Positions 35,114-47,497 of a stretch of 64,000 nucleotides of DNA are shown in pieces. The position numbers and the translations under genes were made by a program. How positions within the stretch are numbered: the stretch's first letter is position 1; every line of letters starts with the position of its first letter. The notes under the pieces were generated by a model, which ran no database searches, was not told the DNA's origin, and saw only the letters and a list, made by a program, of their open reading frames with translations. This stretch comes from Escallonia rubra (taxonomy: Eukaryota > Streptophyta > Magnoliopsida > Escalloniales > Escalloniaceae). The stretch covers positions 682,001 through 746,000 of the forward strand of contig JAVXUO010003001.1 of assembly GCA_033065855.1 (NCBI GenBank). Direction: 5' to 3'.

Positions 35114-38100
35114 ATGCAGGCATGCAAAATCTTTGTTCCTTACGCTTTTTGCCTTTCCTTCTCACTCTCACGATCCCTAACACAAGCCTTCTCTCTGCCT
35201 TCACTATTTGCAGGGGACCAACGTATTTCTCGTAAAAGCTCTGTTCATCACAGTTTGTCTCGTCGCCTGTTCGTCTGCCCTCAAGGCCTGCATCTTAATT
35301 ATCTCATCCAGTACTTGTATCTATTCGTAATCATTTGCCTGATTTTTGAGTATTTTCTTTTCTTTTGGTGTAACAGATCGGCGAAACTTGTTCCTCCGGC
35401 AACAACTGCGACGCCGGATTACACTGTGACACGTGCCCTGCTAATGGAAACACCCGCCCCAGATGCACCCGCATTCAACCCTTGATTCCGACCTCCAAGG
35501 TTTGTTTTTTGATTTTAAATAAATTTCATCTAACGCTGTTCTTGTTAAAGATTTTTTTTTTCTTTTCGACATTGAATTTGACTGGGTGCGGCGGTTCTCT
35601 GTTTGACCAGGTAAAAGGGCTACCGTTCAATCGGTACTCATGGCTGACGACCCACAATTCGTTTGCGTTGCGGGGTGCCACCTCAGCCACGGGCTCCTCT
35701 CTTCTCGCTCCGACCAATCAGGAAGATTCCGTTAGCGCTCAGCTCCGAGTACATATTCCTCAAACTTTTCTCACCCGAAAGTGTTATTTTTTTGTTGTTT
35801 TAATTCCCTTTTTGCCGAAACGAATTACTTTCCACCTTTTGTTTGTTGATATTTTCTCAACTGCTTTGCCACCTTTGCTTTGACATTGGTCGAAATTAGA
35901 ACGCTTGGCTCGTTGATTTTACTGTAACACCCTTGCTCTTTATCCAATTGACCAAAGACTCCCTGACACTGTTCGCAGTTTAGCCTTGGCACCAGTCGTT
36001 ACATGAAGTGTTTCTGTAATTTGTGTAAGCCAAAGGATTAGGTGTGTGAGAATAATTGATACCCATGTTCGCTTAGATTAGAAAATAAGCATTTCTGTTG
36101 CACCTACATGTCACATTCAACATTTGTTCACGTGGAGATGTGCTATCAATGCTGTTAACTAGCCTATAAGTGTCAACTCCAATGTTTCTGAAAAGTATAT
36201 TTGCTTCAATTTAGGAGAATTTCTTGCATTTCCTTTTTTTTTTCCCCCCCTTTGTTCGGAGATTTTCCTTATGTTATTTTTTTCTCACACACTACTACTT
36301 TAGAACACACAGGTATTGGACCATACCCTAAATTGCTCTGTGAAGGTCGAGTTTTGGCATTACTTTACGCAGCTGTTAACCTCAGGATCATGGACTTTAT
36401 TTTTTTGGTGCAAAAAAAAATAAGCAAGGGGTAGGGCTGCAAAATGGAAAGGGGGATGGGGAGAGGGTACAAACTAATACTTGGCCTGATTCAGTTTTTA
36501 TTGCCATTTTTGCATGAGTGGCAAGCTACTACTTGACACGAGTGCATGAATGGGGGATAAAGCTCTCGGACCTGATGGAATGTTGTGACGGGAGATTCTA
36601 GGGTGATGTTTCACTTTTATTCTGTGAGCGTGGTAGCTTCTTCCGGGGTATTGACACTAGGGTACTTCTGTTTTTTTTCCTCTCCCTAGTGATGCTTTCC
36701 CTATACTGGACAAAGTTGTCGCTCGAGGTTCTAATGGTGATCGTGCCCATTGTCTATCTGTAGATGATATTTTGGTTTTGTTTTGGGGCAATGTCAGTTG
36801 TGATAACTTCTTTTGGTGGTGATCTTCTTCAATATTGCTGGGGGTTGAGAGTCAACACTGCCAAAGCAAGATCATTCGAGTTGGGAGGGTTGACAACACT
36901 GCAAATCCAGTGGCTATCTTTGATTTCAAGTACTCTCTCGACTTCTTATTTTGTCCTTCCTTTGAGTCTATCTTCTTGGGCTGTTTGGATTATATGGTGA
37001 AACATATTCGAAGGAAACTTGCGGGACATGAAGCGCCCAACTTCAAGCAAGAGTGTTTAATTATCAGTCCCCATGGCTCAAAGGTTGGAGGAGTTACAAC
37101 AGTACTGAAGAGCAAAAGTATAAGTTGGGCAGGGGGGGGGAGGAATGGGGGGTTAGCGCATCAGTCTATCATTTCTTGGTTGTGGCACTACTTGATTAAG
37201 AGGGAGTCTTTGTGGAGAAGACTGCTGACTAGTAAATATGTGGTTGGGAGTGTATAGAGCTCCCAAGGAGGTTAGGTTCTACAACGGGCATGCTTTTGAG
37301 AATGTATCTTGAAGGATGGGGACACGTTTCACGAGCATAATTTCTTTTTATGGGGAATGGTTCGAGGGTGAGGTTTTGCTCGAATGCCGTCTGGGGAAAG
37401 AGGGAGCTGGGAAGGAAATCTCGTATGGGTTTGGTCAATGATACAGGTCTTCGCCTTTATGAGATTGTTCCATGATCAGGAGGTGCATGGCGTCGAGTTT
37501 CTCAATTGAGGAGGAATTTCCAATTTTGGGAACTTGAGTTCATAGTTATCAGAACCGAACTGGACTGGCTGCCGGCTGGTCGGAGTGGTTCAACTGTGAA
37601 CCGGTGACTTTAGCGGTTCGGTTCTTGATTTGGACAGGTTCTGCACTTGAACGGGCTGACGTGGCATTAACCGGCCTTTTCTAGCGTCAAATCGGCCGGT
37701 TGGAAAAGGTTAACACCATGGATACGTATACATTTGTGAAAAGATACTCAATACAATACAGTTCTTGGCGCTAGGGATTGAACCTGAGATGTCCAGCTTG
37801 AAGTTCTTATTGAGCACCTTAATGCCACTTGGCCAACCACACATCCTTGTTAACAAACAACAACTAGTAATCTTAGTTCTTTGATTTTACATAGTTTTCC
37901 TCGTGTTAATCATTGTTCAATAACTTCAGGGTTTAAAAACTTAAAGATCCAAGAGGCTTTACCACGGTATTTATCGTTAAACTTGAAGTTTGTACATTAT
38001 TATTGTTCCTAGTCAAGTATTTTGTTTTTAAAATTTTGATTGACTTAACCTTAAGTTTTTATTTACTTGAACCTCCGATTGAACCAGTGAATCGTGAAGC

Positions 38101-41100
38101 GGTCCGATTTAATGACCGGTCCAGTTCGGATAACTATGCTTGAGTTGATGAGTGGGCTCTTCTTAGTTAAATCTTCTTGGTAGATAGTATATTGTTAGCT
38201 AATGTATTAGTATGAAAATTGCGTATTCCGTATTATCCTAGGTCTGTAGGACTAGTACTCTGTTTTATTATGCTCTCTAATATAAGTATATTTCCCTTCA
38301 CATTTGTTATCATGATATCAGGACGATATGATCTGCTGTTTTAAGTCTTTTTAACCGCTTCCACAAATTTCGGCTGACGGCACTGTGCCATTTGACCGGG
38401 ACCAACTCGTGTTTTTTTTTTTCTTCTTGTGTTCTTCTTTTCTTCTTGAGTTTAGAATCTTGGTCTTTCTGTTCTTTCTTGTGGCCTTCGCTTCCATGAG
38501 GACCCTAGTAATTTTTTCAGTACCACAGCATGCCTTTACTCACCGTCAATTGTCTTTCCCCTTCTTTTTTGACTGCAATTTTCTGTCTCCATAGGCTATC
38601 GACATGAAGCTTTAGAAATAAACTTCCGAACAATCGCCAGCAAACATGTCGGAAAAATCATCTTTTTGTGTCCTCACTCGCGGCTTGATGGCGGTGCGTC
38701 ACTTGACTTTTATGGGATCTTTCATGCACGCCACTCTCTTGCACCCGTATCTTTTCATGGTTGACAGACTACACCCTAAGACCTCCATAATTATCGGAAT
38801 TCAGCTCAGGTCTTTTTCTTTTCATGATTGTCAAACCTCACCCCGGCCCCGGTTTCTCGGGTCTTCATGGTTGTCAGACCTCATCCTGAAACCTATATGG
38901 TCGTCCGACCTTGCCTCCTTTTTCTTTTGCCGTCGCAACTGATTTTAGATCTTGAAGCTTATGCATTGGACCTCAGACCTACAACACCACAACCTCAACT
39001 TAGATCTTCCTCAATGCAGCAAGCATCAAGACACTACTTCAGACTTACCCTCCAAACTTAAGCTTATTCTCTCTACCATCTCGAGTTTGAACTTTGAAGA
39101 GGGGGGGTGGGGTGGATATGTCAATTGCATCTTCCGTATTATTCTTGGTCTACAATATACTTTGATATTTGGATAAAAGGAGGATAAGAACGTCTTTCAT
39201 GATATGTCAGGCTTTTGAGAAAGGGGAAGTGTTCACATTGATGTTTTTAATAATAACGTTTACATAGATAGATGAGTAGCGGCCATCCTCTGTGGAGATG
39301 TTTGTTTTCTATAATGCAATTTCTTGTGTATAATTTTAGTGTACATGAAGTTTGTCCCTTTCTGGGCTCTCAAGTTTAATCTCTTACTTGAATAAAGAAT
39401 ATGTCATGCTAAGGGAAACTTTCTCTGTAGAATGGAGTTCGAGGGCTAATGCTTGATATGTATGACTTCAACAATGACATCTGGTTGTGTCACTCCTTTG
39501 GCGGCAGATGTTATAATGTCACTGCATTTGTAAGTGTGCCCATGATACTCAAGTCTTGTTGTATATATGCTACACAGTGTTATTTACTTACAGGTGAATC
39601 TTTTTTCAGCAACCTGCTATTAATGTGCTCAAAGAGATTCAAGCGTTTTTGGAAGCAAACCCAACGGAAATTATCACCATTTTCATCGAGGATTATGTCA
39701 CATCCCCGCAGGGATTAACAAAGGTCTTTAATGCATCGGGCCTCAGTAAATATTGGTTTCCCGTGTCTGGGATGCCTAAAAGTGGTGGAGATTGGCCAAC
39801 AGTGGATGATATGGTCCAGCAGAATCAACGGCTGGTGGTCTTCACTTCTAAATCATCTAAGGAGGCCTCCGAGGGTATCGCCTATGAGTGGAGATACGTG
39901 GTAGAAAACCAATGTGAGTTTCTTTCTCGCTCGATATGCATATTATGGTGCAATATTACACAAGGCAACATCTTGAACAAGTTTATTAAAGACCAAAAAT
40001 GCCAAAATACTTCTTTTTCTTTGTTTATTTATATGCCCTGGGGAGTGTTCAACTTTTCCATCGTCTAAATTCGGAGATCTTTGCCACTTTTAATACTGGG
40101 GTGAAAATGCAGACGGAAATGATGGGATGAAAGCTGGTTCCTGTCCGAGTCGTTCTGAATCATCTCCGATGAGCACTACAACACAATCATTAGTTCTTCA
40201 GAACTACTTTCCCACTAATCCTAATATGTCAGAAGCTTGTGTCGACAATTCTGCTGCGTTAATTAGTATGATGAACACTTGCCATCAAGCAGCTGGAAAT
40301 CGCTGGCCGAACTTCATCGCTGTCGATTATTATCAGGTACGGACTGATCTACACTAGATAGAACCTTTCCTTGACATTTGTCACTAAGATATACTACTAG
40401 ATGTAGAAATAATGAGACTGGATTATTTGTTGACTTCATTGGTCAATTGCTGCAGAGAAGTGATGGTGGAGGTGCTCCAGAAGCTGTGGATGAAGCCAAT
40501 GGCTACCTGACCTGTGGATGTGGCAGTATTGCATATTGCAAGGTTCGCTTGTAACACTATCTTTAGTTCTTACTTCTAATATCTTCCTTACACACACACA
40601 CACACACACACACTCCCTCTCTCTCCTCCTGCCCAACCAAAACAGAATAAATGAAAAGAAATGAGTAAATATGCGTAGTTGCACGAATTTTCCTGCTCCT
40701 CACTTTAACCAAAATCAAGTTTTCATGGCACATGCATCTCAATAGTAGAGAAGAGAGAGTAATTCAGAAAAAGGCAATTATTTACTACACTTCATTTAAG
40801 ATTTTTAAGGTTTTTTAGGTGCCAAGTGTCACTATTTGTACATAACAATTGTTCAGATACAGGCATGTTACAGTAACTCCCCTGTTGGCTTTTTAAGTAG
40901 TCTAGATTACCAGACTAAAATATCTTAAAAATCAATTTGGTTTCGTGCATGAGAGAGGCACCATGGAAACTCTTTTCTTGATTAGGCGATTGATACAGAG
41001 CTTTACAAAGGAAGGATCTTTACATAGTTTTGCCAGATTTGGAAAAAGCGTAGAATAAGGCACCAAGGAAAGTTCTGTGGTGCGCTCTAATGAAGAAAAG

Positions 41101-42683
41101 GTGCATATCAAGTATGTTGATGTATTAAGGATGGAGCAACTACCATTGTGAGAACAACAGATGTAATCACAAGTGAGTTCCCAATTACGACTGGACTTCA
41201 CTAAGGATCAGCTTTAAGCCCATGGTTTTTTACTTTGGTCATGGACGAGGTTAGTAAGATTGTGCAGGTTGAGATCCCACAGTGTATGTTATTTACGAGG
41301 AAGGACTAAACGTTAAGTTAGAGTTACGGAGTAGTACTCGTAATTCACAGGCTTTAGTTTTAGTTGGACTAAGACGAAGTACTTGGAATGCATTAGGAGG
41401 AGGTCCGAGGAGGAAGTAAACATGGATGGTCAACAAGGAACCAAGAAAAGGATATCTTGGAATCAATAAGGCACAAGGAGGGAGAGATTGACGAGAATGT
41501 TGCCCATAGGATAAAAGCAGGTTCGCTAAAGTGGAGGTTCGGTTGCTTCTAGTGTGTTGTGTGATTGTAACATTCCTCTCAAGTTTGAAGGGAAACCCGC
41601 CGCAACGAGTCCAGCAACGTTGATGGTTCTGAATGAATATTGCGCAAATCTCTCCCATATCACCCCTTGCCTTGGCTCTAAGAAACAACATACACAAAAT
41701 ATCAGTGTAGTCAAAATGCGAATGCTTAGGTGGAGGTGTGGTCACACAAGGAGGGATAGGATAAGAAATGAGGATATCAACAACAAAGTGGGGGCGATGC
41801 CAATTGAGGAAAAGGCTAGGGAGCATCGCTTGAGATGGTTTGGTCATATTCAGCATAGGCCTTTAGTTGCTGTTGTAAGAAGAACTTATTTGTGTCAAGT
41901 TGATGGGTAAGATGAGGTGGGTGTAGACCGAATAGAACTGGGGAGTAGTGGGAAAAAACTTGATTGCAAAATATTATCAGAGAACATGTGCTCTGGCATT
42001 GGTTGGTTGGGGGGGGGAAGAAAAGAATTCATGAAGCCCACCCCAACTAGCTTGAGACAATGGCTTGGATGATGAAGATGGTAGATAACTCGATTTACCA
42101 CAATGAAAATACTTCATTATGACAATCAAATCCGATCTCTCTCTTATGTACATATCTACCATCAATTTCTTCTTTAGTTTTCCTTTAGCTCTCTGTTGCA
42201 AATTAATTACTGATAACGGTTTATACAATTGAATCCTTAATGCTAGTTCTTTTGAGAGCAATCTTTTTTTTTGAGCGCCCTGAAATTTCTTAGGAAAGAC
42301 ACAGGCATCTGAACCCTGGACGGAAAACGCAAAGAAAAATCAATGCAGGATGGAGTTAGGCTGCAATGCCTCTTTTTTTTCATCAGTTGTTTTTATCGTC
42401 TTTATGTATCCTCCATTGTTGGTTAATGATAGCAGTTTTTGAGCTTTAACCAAAATCAAAAAACTGGTTGCTGGCCTCTGATTAGTACTCTTTTTAACAT
42501 GTGCAGGTAAATGCAACGTTTGGCACATGCGACACCCCTGTGCTTTCACCTCCGCCGCCGGCAGGACTGTCACCACAAGGAACGTCGCAAGTTCCCAGCA
42601 ACGGTTCTTTGATCAGCACATCGGTCCAACTTCAATGGCTGCTTGGGTCAATTCTTACTGCAATGCTCTTAGCATGGTTATAA
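35114..42683 (+). CDS. PI-PLC X-domain-containing protein (At5g67130-like), probably GPI-anchored
   Basis: Proposed exons: 35114-35119, 35214-35285, 35377-35499, 35611-35748, 39431-39529, 39610-39913, 40113-40336, 40456-40542 and 42507-42683, giving 409 residues. All junctions keep the frame. From exon 3 onward all are GT-AG. The first two introns appear to start with GC, so the first two exons are less certain. The product is a PLC-like phosphodiesterase. It has a signal peptide ([19 protein letters not shown]), a cysteine-rich segment ([19 protein letters not shown]), the X-box His82 (WLTTHNSFA), Asp122 and His134 ([18 protein letters not shown]), [25 protein letters not shown] and a C-terminal hydrophobic tail after a serine-rich spacer. 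That layout suggests export to the outer face of the plasma membrane with a GPI anchor. The calcium-binding and C2 parts of true PI-PLCs are absent, so substrate and activity are unknown. Introns 4 (3.7 kb) and 8 (2.0 kb) hold transposons. Confidence 0.88.
36480..38200 (+). mobile_element. Decayed L1-type LINE inside PLC-like intron 4
   Basis: Scattered plus-strand pieces of an L1 reverse transcriptase appear with frameshifts and stops. They include KALGPDGM (near 36560), GLRVNTAK with the overlapping KIIRVGRV, and an equivalent of the conserved YLGLPLG region. Further on come KLAG and a FLWG-like string near 37340. The right end after 38147 is faint and the termini are not defined. A hAT element interrupts it at 37541. 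Confidence 0.55.
37541..38138. mobile_element. Non-autonomous hAT element (CATAGTTATC ends)
   Basis: The inverted ends CATAGTTATC with GAACTGGAC nearby are flanked by a perfect 8-bp duplication CTTGAGTT (37533-37540 and 38139-38146). The 598-bp element is rich in CCGGTTCGGTTC-type subterminal repeats and encodes nothing. It sits in the LINE remnant of PLC-like intron 4, in a transcribed region. Confidence 0.88.
40589..40612. repeat. (CA)n microsatellite in PLC-like intron 8
   Basis: About twelve CA dinucleotides follow exon 8 by some 45 bases and are followed by a CT-rich tract. Confidence 0.9.
40930..42090 (+). mobile_element. RTE-type LINE remnant inside PLC-like intron 8
   Basis: The plus strand encodes broken pieces of an RTE-clade reverse transcriptase. 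They include [20 protein letters not shown] (near 40935) and, downstream, the characteristic C-terminal block [20 protein letters not shown] with EDINNKV and [14 protein letters not shown] (about 41710-41865). Many stops and frameshifts show it is long dead. It lies in the same orientation as the host gene and is removed with the intron. Confidence 0.75.
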
Positions 42684-42829
42684 CTGCTACAGATTTGTTG
42701 ATTCTCTTATTCTTTTGGATCACACGGCTAAATTGATTGTTATCAAAATCACAGTTTGTACATGTTTCTCTTTGGTTCACCAAAGATATCAACATCTATG
42801 GAATAAATTGATTGTTATCAAAATCACGA

Positions 42830-42995
42830 GCACATTCGTAAACACTTTGTAATGTTCATGCTCGGCTGGTTTAATAAACGAGTTCTAAAAAATTGTTAAT
42901 GTTCGATTCATATATTGTGCAAACAAATCTGAACAAATTTTTTGGAGAACAAATCACAAGGTGTTCATGAACTGTTCGGTACATTTACAGCCCTA
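42830..42995. mobile_element. Possible hAT end fragment
   Basis: Read inverted from 42995 the sequence begins TAGGGCTGTAAATG followed by GTTCATGAAC-rich DNA, like one end of a common plant hAT family. The other end and a target duplication were not found. Confidence 0.35.
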
Positions 42996-43094
42996 GTGGT
43001 GAATCATAGGCAGATTTTGCAAAATCCCATCGAATTGAGGTGTGGCAGAAGGGTGGGGGTGCCGTGGGCTATGTATGCCACTGATGGGGGTTGG

Positions 43095-43220
43095 GCTGCA
43101 ATGTTAATGGCAATAGGGTGATGGCAGGGGTGGTTGGTGGTGTTGGGTGGTGCCATGGCTGCAGTGTTAATGGCAATAGGGTGATGGCAGGGGTGGTTGG
43201 TGGTGTTGGGTGGTGCCATG
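43095..43220. repeat. 63-bp tandem duplication
   Basis: Two nearly identical 63-bp copies (43095-43157 and 43158-43220) begin GCTGCA and end GGTGCCATG. They lie in GTG/GGT-rich DNA downstream of the PLC-like gene. No coding role is apparent. Confidence 0.9.
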
Positions 43221-43542
43221 GTTGTTGGTCATGGAGGATATGATGGTAGTGCAAAGAGGATTTAAATTTGACTTGGGTGCGTGGTGGTTGGTCGTGTTCT
43301 AGTGGTGCTGTGTGGTTGTGCTTGTGGTTGGTGGTGTTGAAGTGGAACGGTGGTGGTGTTTCAAAGAAAAATGGTGGTGGGTGCTATCAAGAGAGAAACT
43401 AAGGAAAAAGAATTTGGGTATGACTTTTCCTAATTTAAAAAACATATACTATATAGGGCTGTTTTGACATATTAAAAGTACGTATTTATGACATAAAAAA
43501 GAACGTACACTTACTTAATAGGTTCATGACAAATGAACACGA

Positions 43543-44807
43543 ATGAAGGTGGTTTGGGAGTTAAAAGACTTGAGGAATGGCATAGAGCAGCAATTTGCAA
43601 GCAAATATGGGACTTGGACAACAAAAATGACTCTCTGTGGGTAAAGTGGTGCCATAGTTATATCATAAAAAGGTCAGCATCTCTGGACATTTCATGCACC
43701 AGTCACTTTATCATGGACTTGGTGTAAACTATTAAAACTAAGTAAGACAGTTCAAAAGCTATGTACATATAAAGTTGGTGATGGCAAGGAGATTTGGCTG
43801 TGGAGGGATAAATGGTTACCCTGTGGGGTTTTTACTCAAAAATATGGACTGAGAATTGCACATGACTCTGGTCTTTGAGTGAATGCAAAAGTTGCAGATA
43901 TTATTGTGAATCAAAATTGGTTGTTTGCCTACAACCAGATCCTTAGCATTGAGGGAAGCAAACTGCATTATCAACTCTATGCCAGCTCCAAGACTTGGTA
44001 GTAGAGATGAAGTAACCTGGGACATCCAATCAAATGGACAATTTACCATTAAATCTGGCTGGAATCATGTCAGGACTAAGGCTAACAGGGTGAAATGGTG
44101 GAAGGTCATTTGGTTCCCTAGAAATATCCCTAGATGCTCTATGATCATGTGAATACTCTGCAAGAATGGGCTGAGAACCAAAGACAAGTTGAAGCAGTGG
44201 AATATGCTACAGGATGATAAATGTGGCTTATGCTCTAATCAGCAGGAGACAAGAGATCATCTCTTCATTCAATGCACATATGTTAGGGGAGTATGGTGTG
44301 CAATCCTTAGTAAGCTAGGACTGATGGTACCATTAAACAATTGGGAGCAATTTCTAGAGTATGCAGCTAGACATATAAGAGGGAAGAGTTTTAAAGCAAG
44401 ATTGTACAAGCTAGCTATTACTGCAATTATATATTGAGTGTGGCAGGAAAGGAATGCAAGAATTTTTGAGCATTTGCAAGCAAGCCAAGAAAGATGCTGT
44501 CAAGTGATTCATCACTGGATAAAATGGAGAGTAAGCAGCTGGACTAATATACCACCTACTGCTGGAAACAGGAAGCTATGTACAGTTTGGGGAATATCTG
44601 AGAGAATCTTTCAACATTGAAGTGTGATTAGTTTGTATGCTCTCATGGGGGATATCTGATAGAATCTTAAGTTCACAGCTTAGTTTTGTGAGTAGATAGT
44701 GTGATTCTACGTGTACATAGTAGATGATGTATAGTATTGATTTGTAAAGTGAATGGCTATATTCCTTTTGAATGAAATACAAAAGACTTTGACAAAAAAA
44801 AAAAAAA
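43543..44807 (+). mobile_element. 5'-truncated L1 LINE with poly(A) and target duplication
   Basis: The insert begins inside an L1 frame (NEGGLGVKRLEEWHRAAICK) and runs through the zf-RVT region: WDIQSNGQFTIKSGWNH, then CGLCSNQQETRDHLFIQC and WQERNARIFE. It ends in a short 3' untranslated tail and a poly(A) run (44793-44807). A perfect duplication GAACACGA flanks it (43535-43542 and 44808-44815). Several stops are present but long frames survive, so it is younger than the other LINEs in the window. Confidence 0.85.
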
Positions 44808-44917
44808 GAACACGACTGACACAAATATCATGTCTTTGGTCACGCACTTTTACATGTCAAAACTTCATATCTTTGATCATGAGTTCACCTTAGCTTCAGG
44901 AACATAAGTATAATTAA

Positions 44918-46240
44918 GGGATAATATCATTTATATCCCTCAGTTTAGAGGTAAATTACAGTCAAAGACGTATGTTTCAAAATTTTGCAATCTTATCCAA
45001 AATGTGAAAAATTTGTATCAGATATGCCCACCGTTAGGGCTCCGTGAACCTAACTAACGATTTTTGCTGATTTGGCAATATCGTATTTTGAAAATGGCAA
45101 TACTACCCTCTCCTTCTTCCCATTTCCTCTATCATCTCTCACAACTACTGGACCACCCAGCATCACCAACCAAAACCACTACACAACCTAGTTACTTTGT
45201 CCCAAAAATCCCACCCCAACATCATGGTTACACACAGATTAAAAAACACACTTAAAGCACCACATGCCCCATCATCAACGTCCACCAGCACCACCAACCT
45301 CCACCACTTTGCCCACAACCAATTCATATACAATTCAACTCCATTTTTCACACTGCTCATCTACCACTACATTCTACCGTAACAAATTGTGGTGCTACTA
45401 CCCAGATTATCTCTTGATTAGATCCTCCACCGCCTTGTTGGACGTTGTAAGAGAAGCCTCACCCCTTATTTTGCCCTCACCCATAATTTAGGCCCAATTA
45501 CTATGGGCACCGTCCACCACCACCAAGATGGTTTCTACTATTTCTGCTGACCCGCGACTCCGGATCTGCGAACGTGAATGTACGCCTCCCAATCCTCATC
45601 GCCACCGGCCGATGCACGGGCCAATAAGACCATCGTGCACCGTCATTGTAGTTGCGGCTGAGTTTTTACAGTTCCTGTTAACGTGCGCCTCTCCGAAATT
45701 GTCGACCACCCACCACGACCCCCAGATGGTCGCGACGCCGGACAAGTTTCTGCCACCGTGTGAGACGCAGGAGAAAGCGTTGTCCCTGATCGAGGCCTAC
45801 AGCGAGAAGTGGTGCGAGCTCTGCTGCTGCTACCTCTGCACGATCGACTGGGACGCAGTGGCCGCCAGTGTGGGTGTTCGCTGCCCAGGGGCCTTCCCGG
45901 CATAGACGAATCGCGCAGTGCCGCCACAAGATGGAGAAGCCCGGCAGCGCTAATGAATGGGGTTGTGTGGACGGGGGTGTTGGAGAGTAGGAGAAAGGGA
46001 AGAAGAGAGAGAAGTAGAAAAGAAAGACATAAAGGAGAGGGGTTGATGCTGATGGAAGAAGAGAGACAAGAGGAAGAGAAAGTAGATGATTTGGTCTTGA
46101 GGGGCAATCATGTGATTTAACACAAAATTTTAACACAATTAGTATTCTGTCTGGTCAACGGATATAAGTGATATAAACGCTAACATGTGTCCTCGATTGT
46201 AATATACCCCTAAACTCAGGGATATAAGTGATATTATCCC
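44918..46240. mobile_element. Pack-MULE carrying a trihelix gene fragment
   Basis: Inverted repeats of about 50 bp start GGGATAATATCA at both ends and continue with TATATCCCTCAGTTTAG. They are flanked by a perfect 9-bp duplication TATAATTAA (44909-44917 and 46241-46249), the Mutator signature. No transposase is present. The GC-rich core (about 45540-45960) is a captured piece of a trihelix transcription-factor gene, and CAC-rich DNA fills the left part. Confidence 0.88.
45726..45945 (+). pseudogene. Trihelix (SIP1-type) DNA-binding domain fragment
   Basis: The plus strand reads CETQEKALSLIEAYSEKWCE, then IDWDAVAASV and RCPG, matching the first and second helices of a SIP1-clade trihelix domain. 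The expected first tryptophan and several basic residues are changed. After a stop at 45903 the third-helix motif AQCRHKMEK continues in another frame, so a frameshift separates the halves. It lies wholly inside the MULE and its GC content is far above the surroundings. Confidence 0.7.
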
Positions 46241-46249
46241 TATAATTAA

Positions 46250-47497
46250 TCCTTCCATTAAACTTACTGCATATTACTGTACTTAGATCTGGGCCAAAGG
46301 ATATTGTGCCAACCATTAGTGTAGTCCACTATTTTCCCTTTTCAATGACTCACTCACAGGTCGTACCATGTTTTTTTAGCTTAACCAAGGGGTAAAAAAA
46401 AAGGCAAGCCTTGCCTCCTTTTAACAATTAGCAAAGCAATTTTCACCATAAACCACCACCATTTCCACAAATCTCTGCTCTTCCTAAACACCACGTTATC
46501 TTTAGATGCAGAAAGTATTTAACGATCTCCAAACGACTATGCTTTACAATAGTCTAGGACCGTTATGAATAGAGCAAATAGCATTTCCAGTTTCCCATCA
46601 ACTGGACTTATGTTCTGTCACGGGTACTTGACAACATTTTTCATGTGCTATTAAAAGTGACAAATTTCTTTGTAACTTTCGCTTGTCTAGTTAATTAGTA
46701 GTATATTAAATAGCGGGAACTAACATGTTTAAAGTGACTTCTCTACCTCGTCGTGGACTAGGACCAACTTTAATATTACAAACATGCTTTAAATGACATT
46801 AGTAATTATAACTTCAATGCAACAGAGAGAGGTTTCCGTTACCAAGCACAATCACTCATTTAATATGTTTAGGGACATTTTTGGTTTTATCGAAATATTG
46901 CCTTATTTTCCATACAAATTTACCCTTTCAGGACGATTAGGGTTTGCTCTGAGGTTGTTTTCACCAGTTGTTGACCGGTCACAATATTCTTCCCCTAAAA
47001 CCTTAATTTCAGGAACCATTATATTTTTAGCAATTTAAAATAGCAACAAAAAGGAAGGAAAAAAAAAGAACCATTTTTTCAAGCAAAAATCTTTAACAAA
47101 ATATGTTATCCTTCAAGAATATCCTAATTAGTCAGTCAACATATCATAATCTTCTAATTTATTTTTACAACCTTTTAAAAGTTCTGTAGTGTTGAATCTT
47201 AGTATTTGGCAGCCTAGTCTTTCAACTCCATACAATTACGTAAGTGTCCTTAGATTGATAGCAAGTATGCTAATCAATTGCCTACTAATTCCAAATCTGT
47301 GGTTAGGACGAGATTAAGTCACAGTATCTCAAATTTGGGTGTCCTTTGACCCAAGAAAGTCTAAGATTGGACATTTACTTAAGAGCACAATCATTAGTAG
47401 CCTTGATGAAATTTGGTAAGTATTTTGTCCGGGATTTGACTAAGTTATAAACTTAGTCCTCTACAATTTAAGCCTTGTATGACTCCATTAATGTCAT
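46250..47497. other. Intergenic region upstream of the MYB gene
   Basis: This AT-rich spacer has no recognisable gene. A short frame at 46793-47038 has no family signature. The right end would contain the MYB promoter. Confidence 0.55.

Noticed and set aside
37770..37850. tRNA-like string GGGATTGAACCTGAGATG
   Set aside because: No cloverleaf can be formed. It lies within a hAT element and is not a tRNA or a clear SINE head.
45643..46136. Minus-strand frames of about 150 codons opposite the trihelix fragment
   Set aside because: They are shadows of the GC-rich captured segment. The plus-strand reading matches a known domain and these do not.
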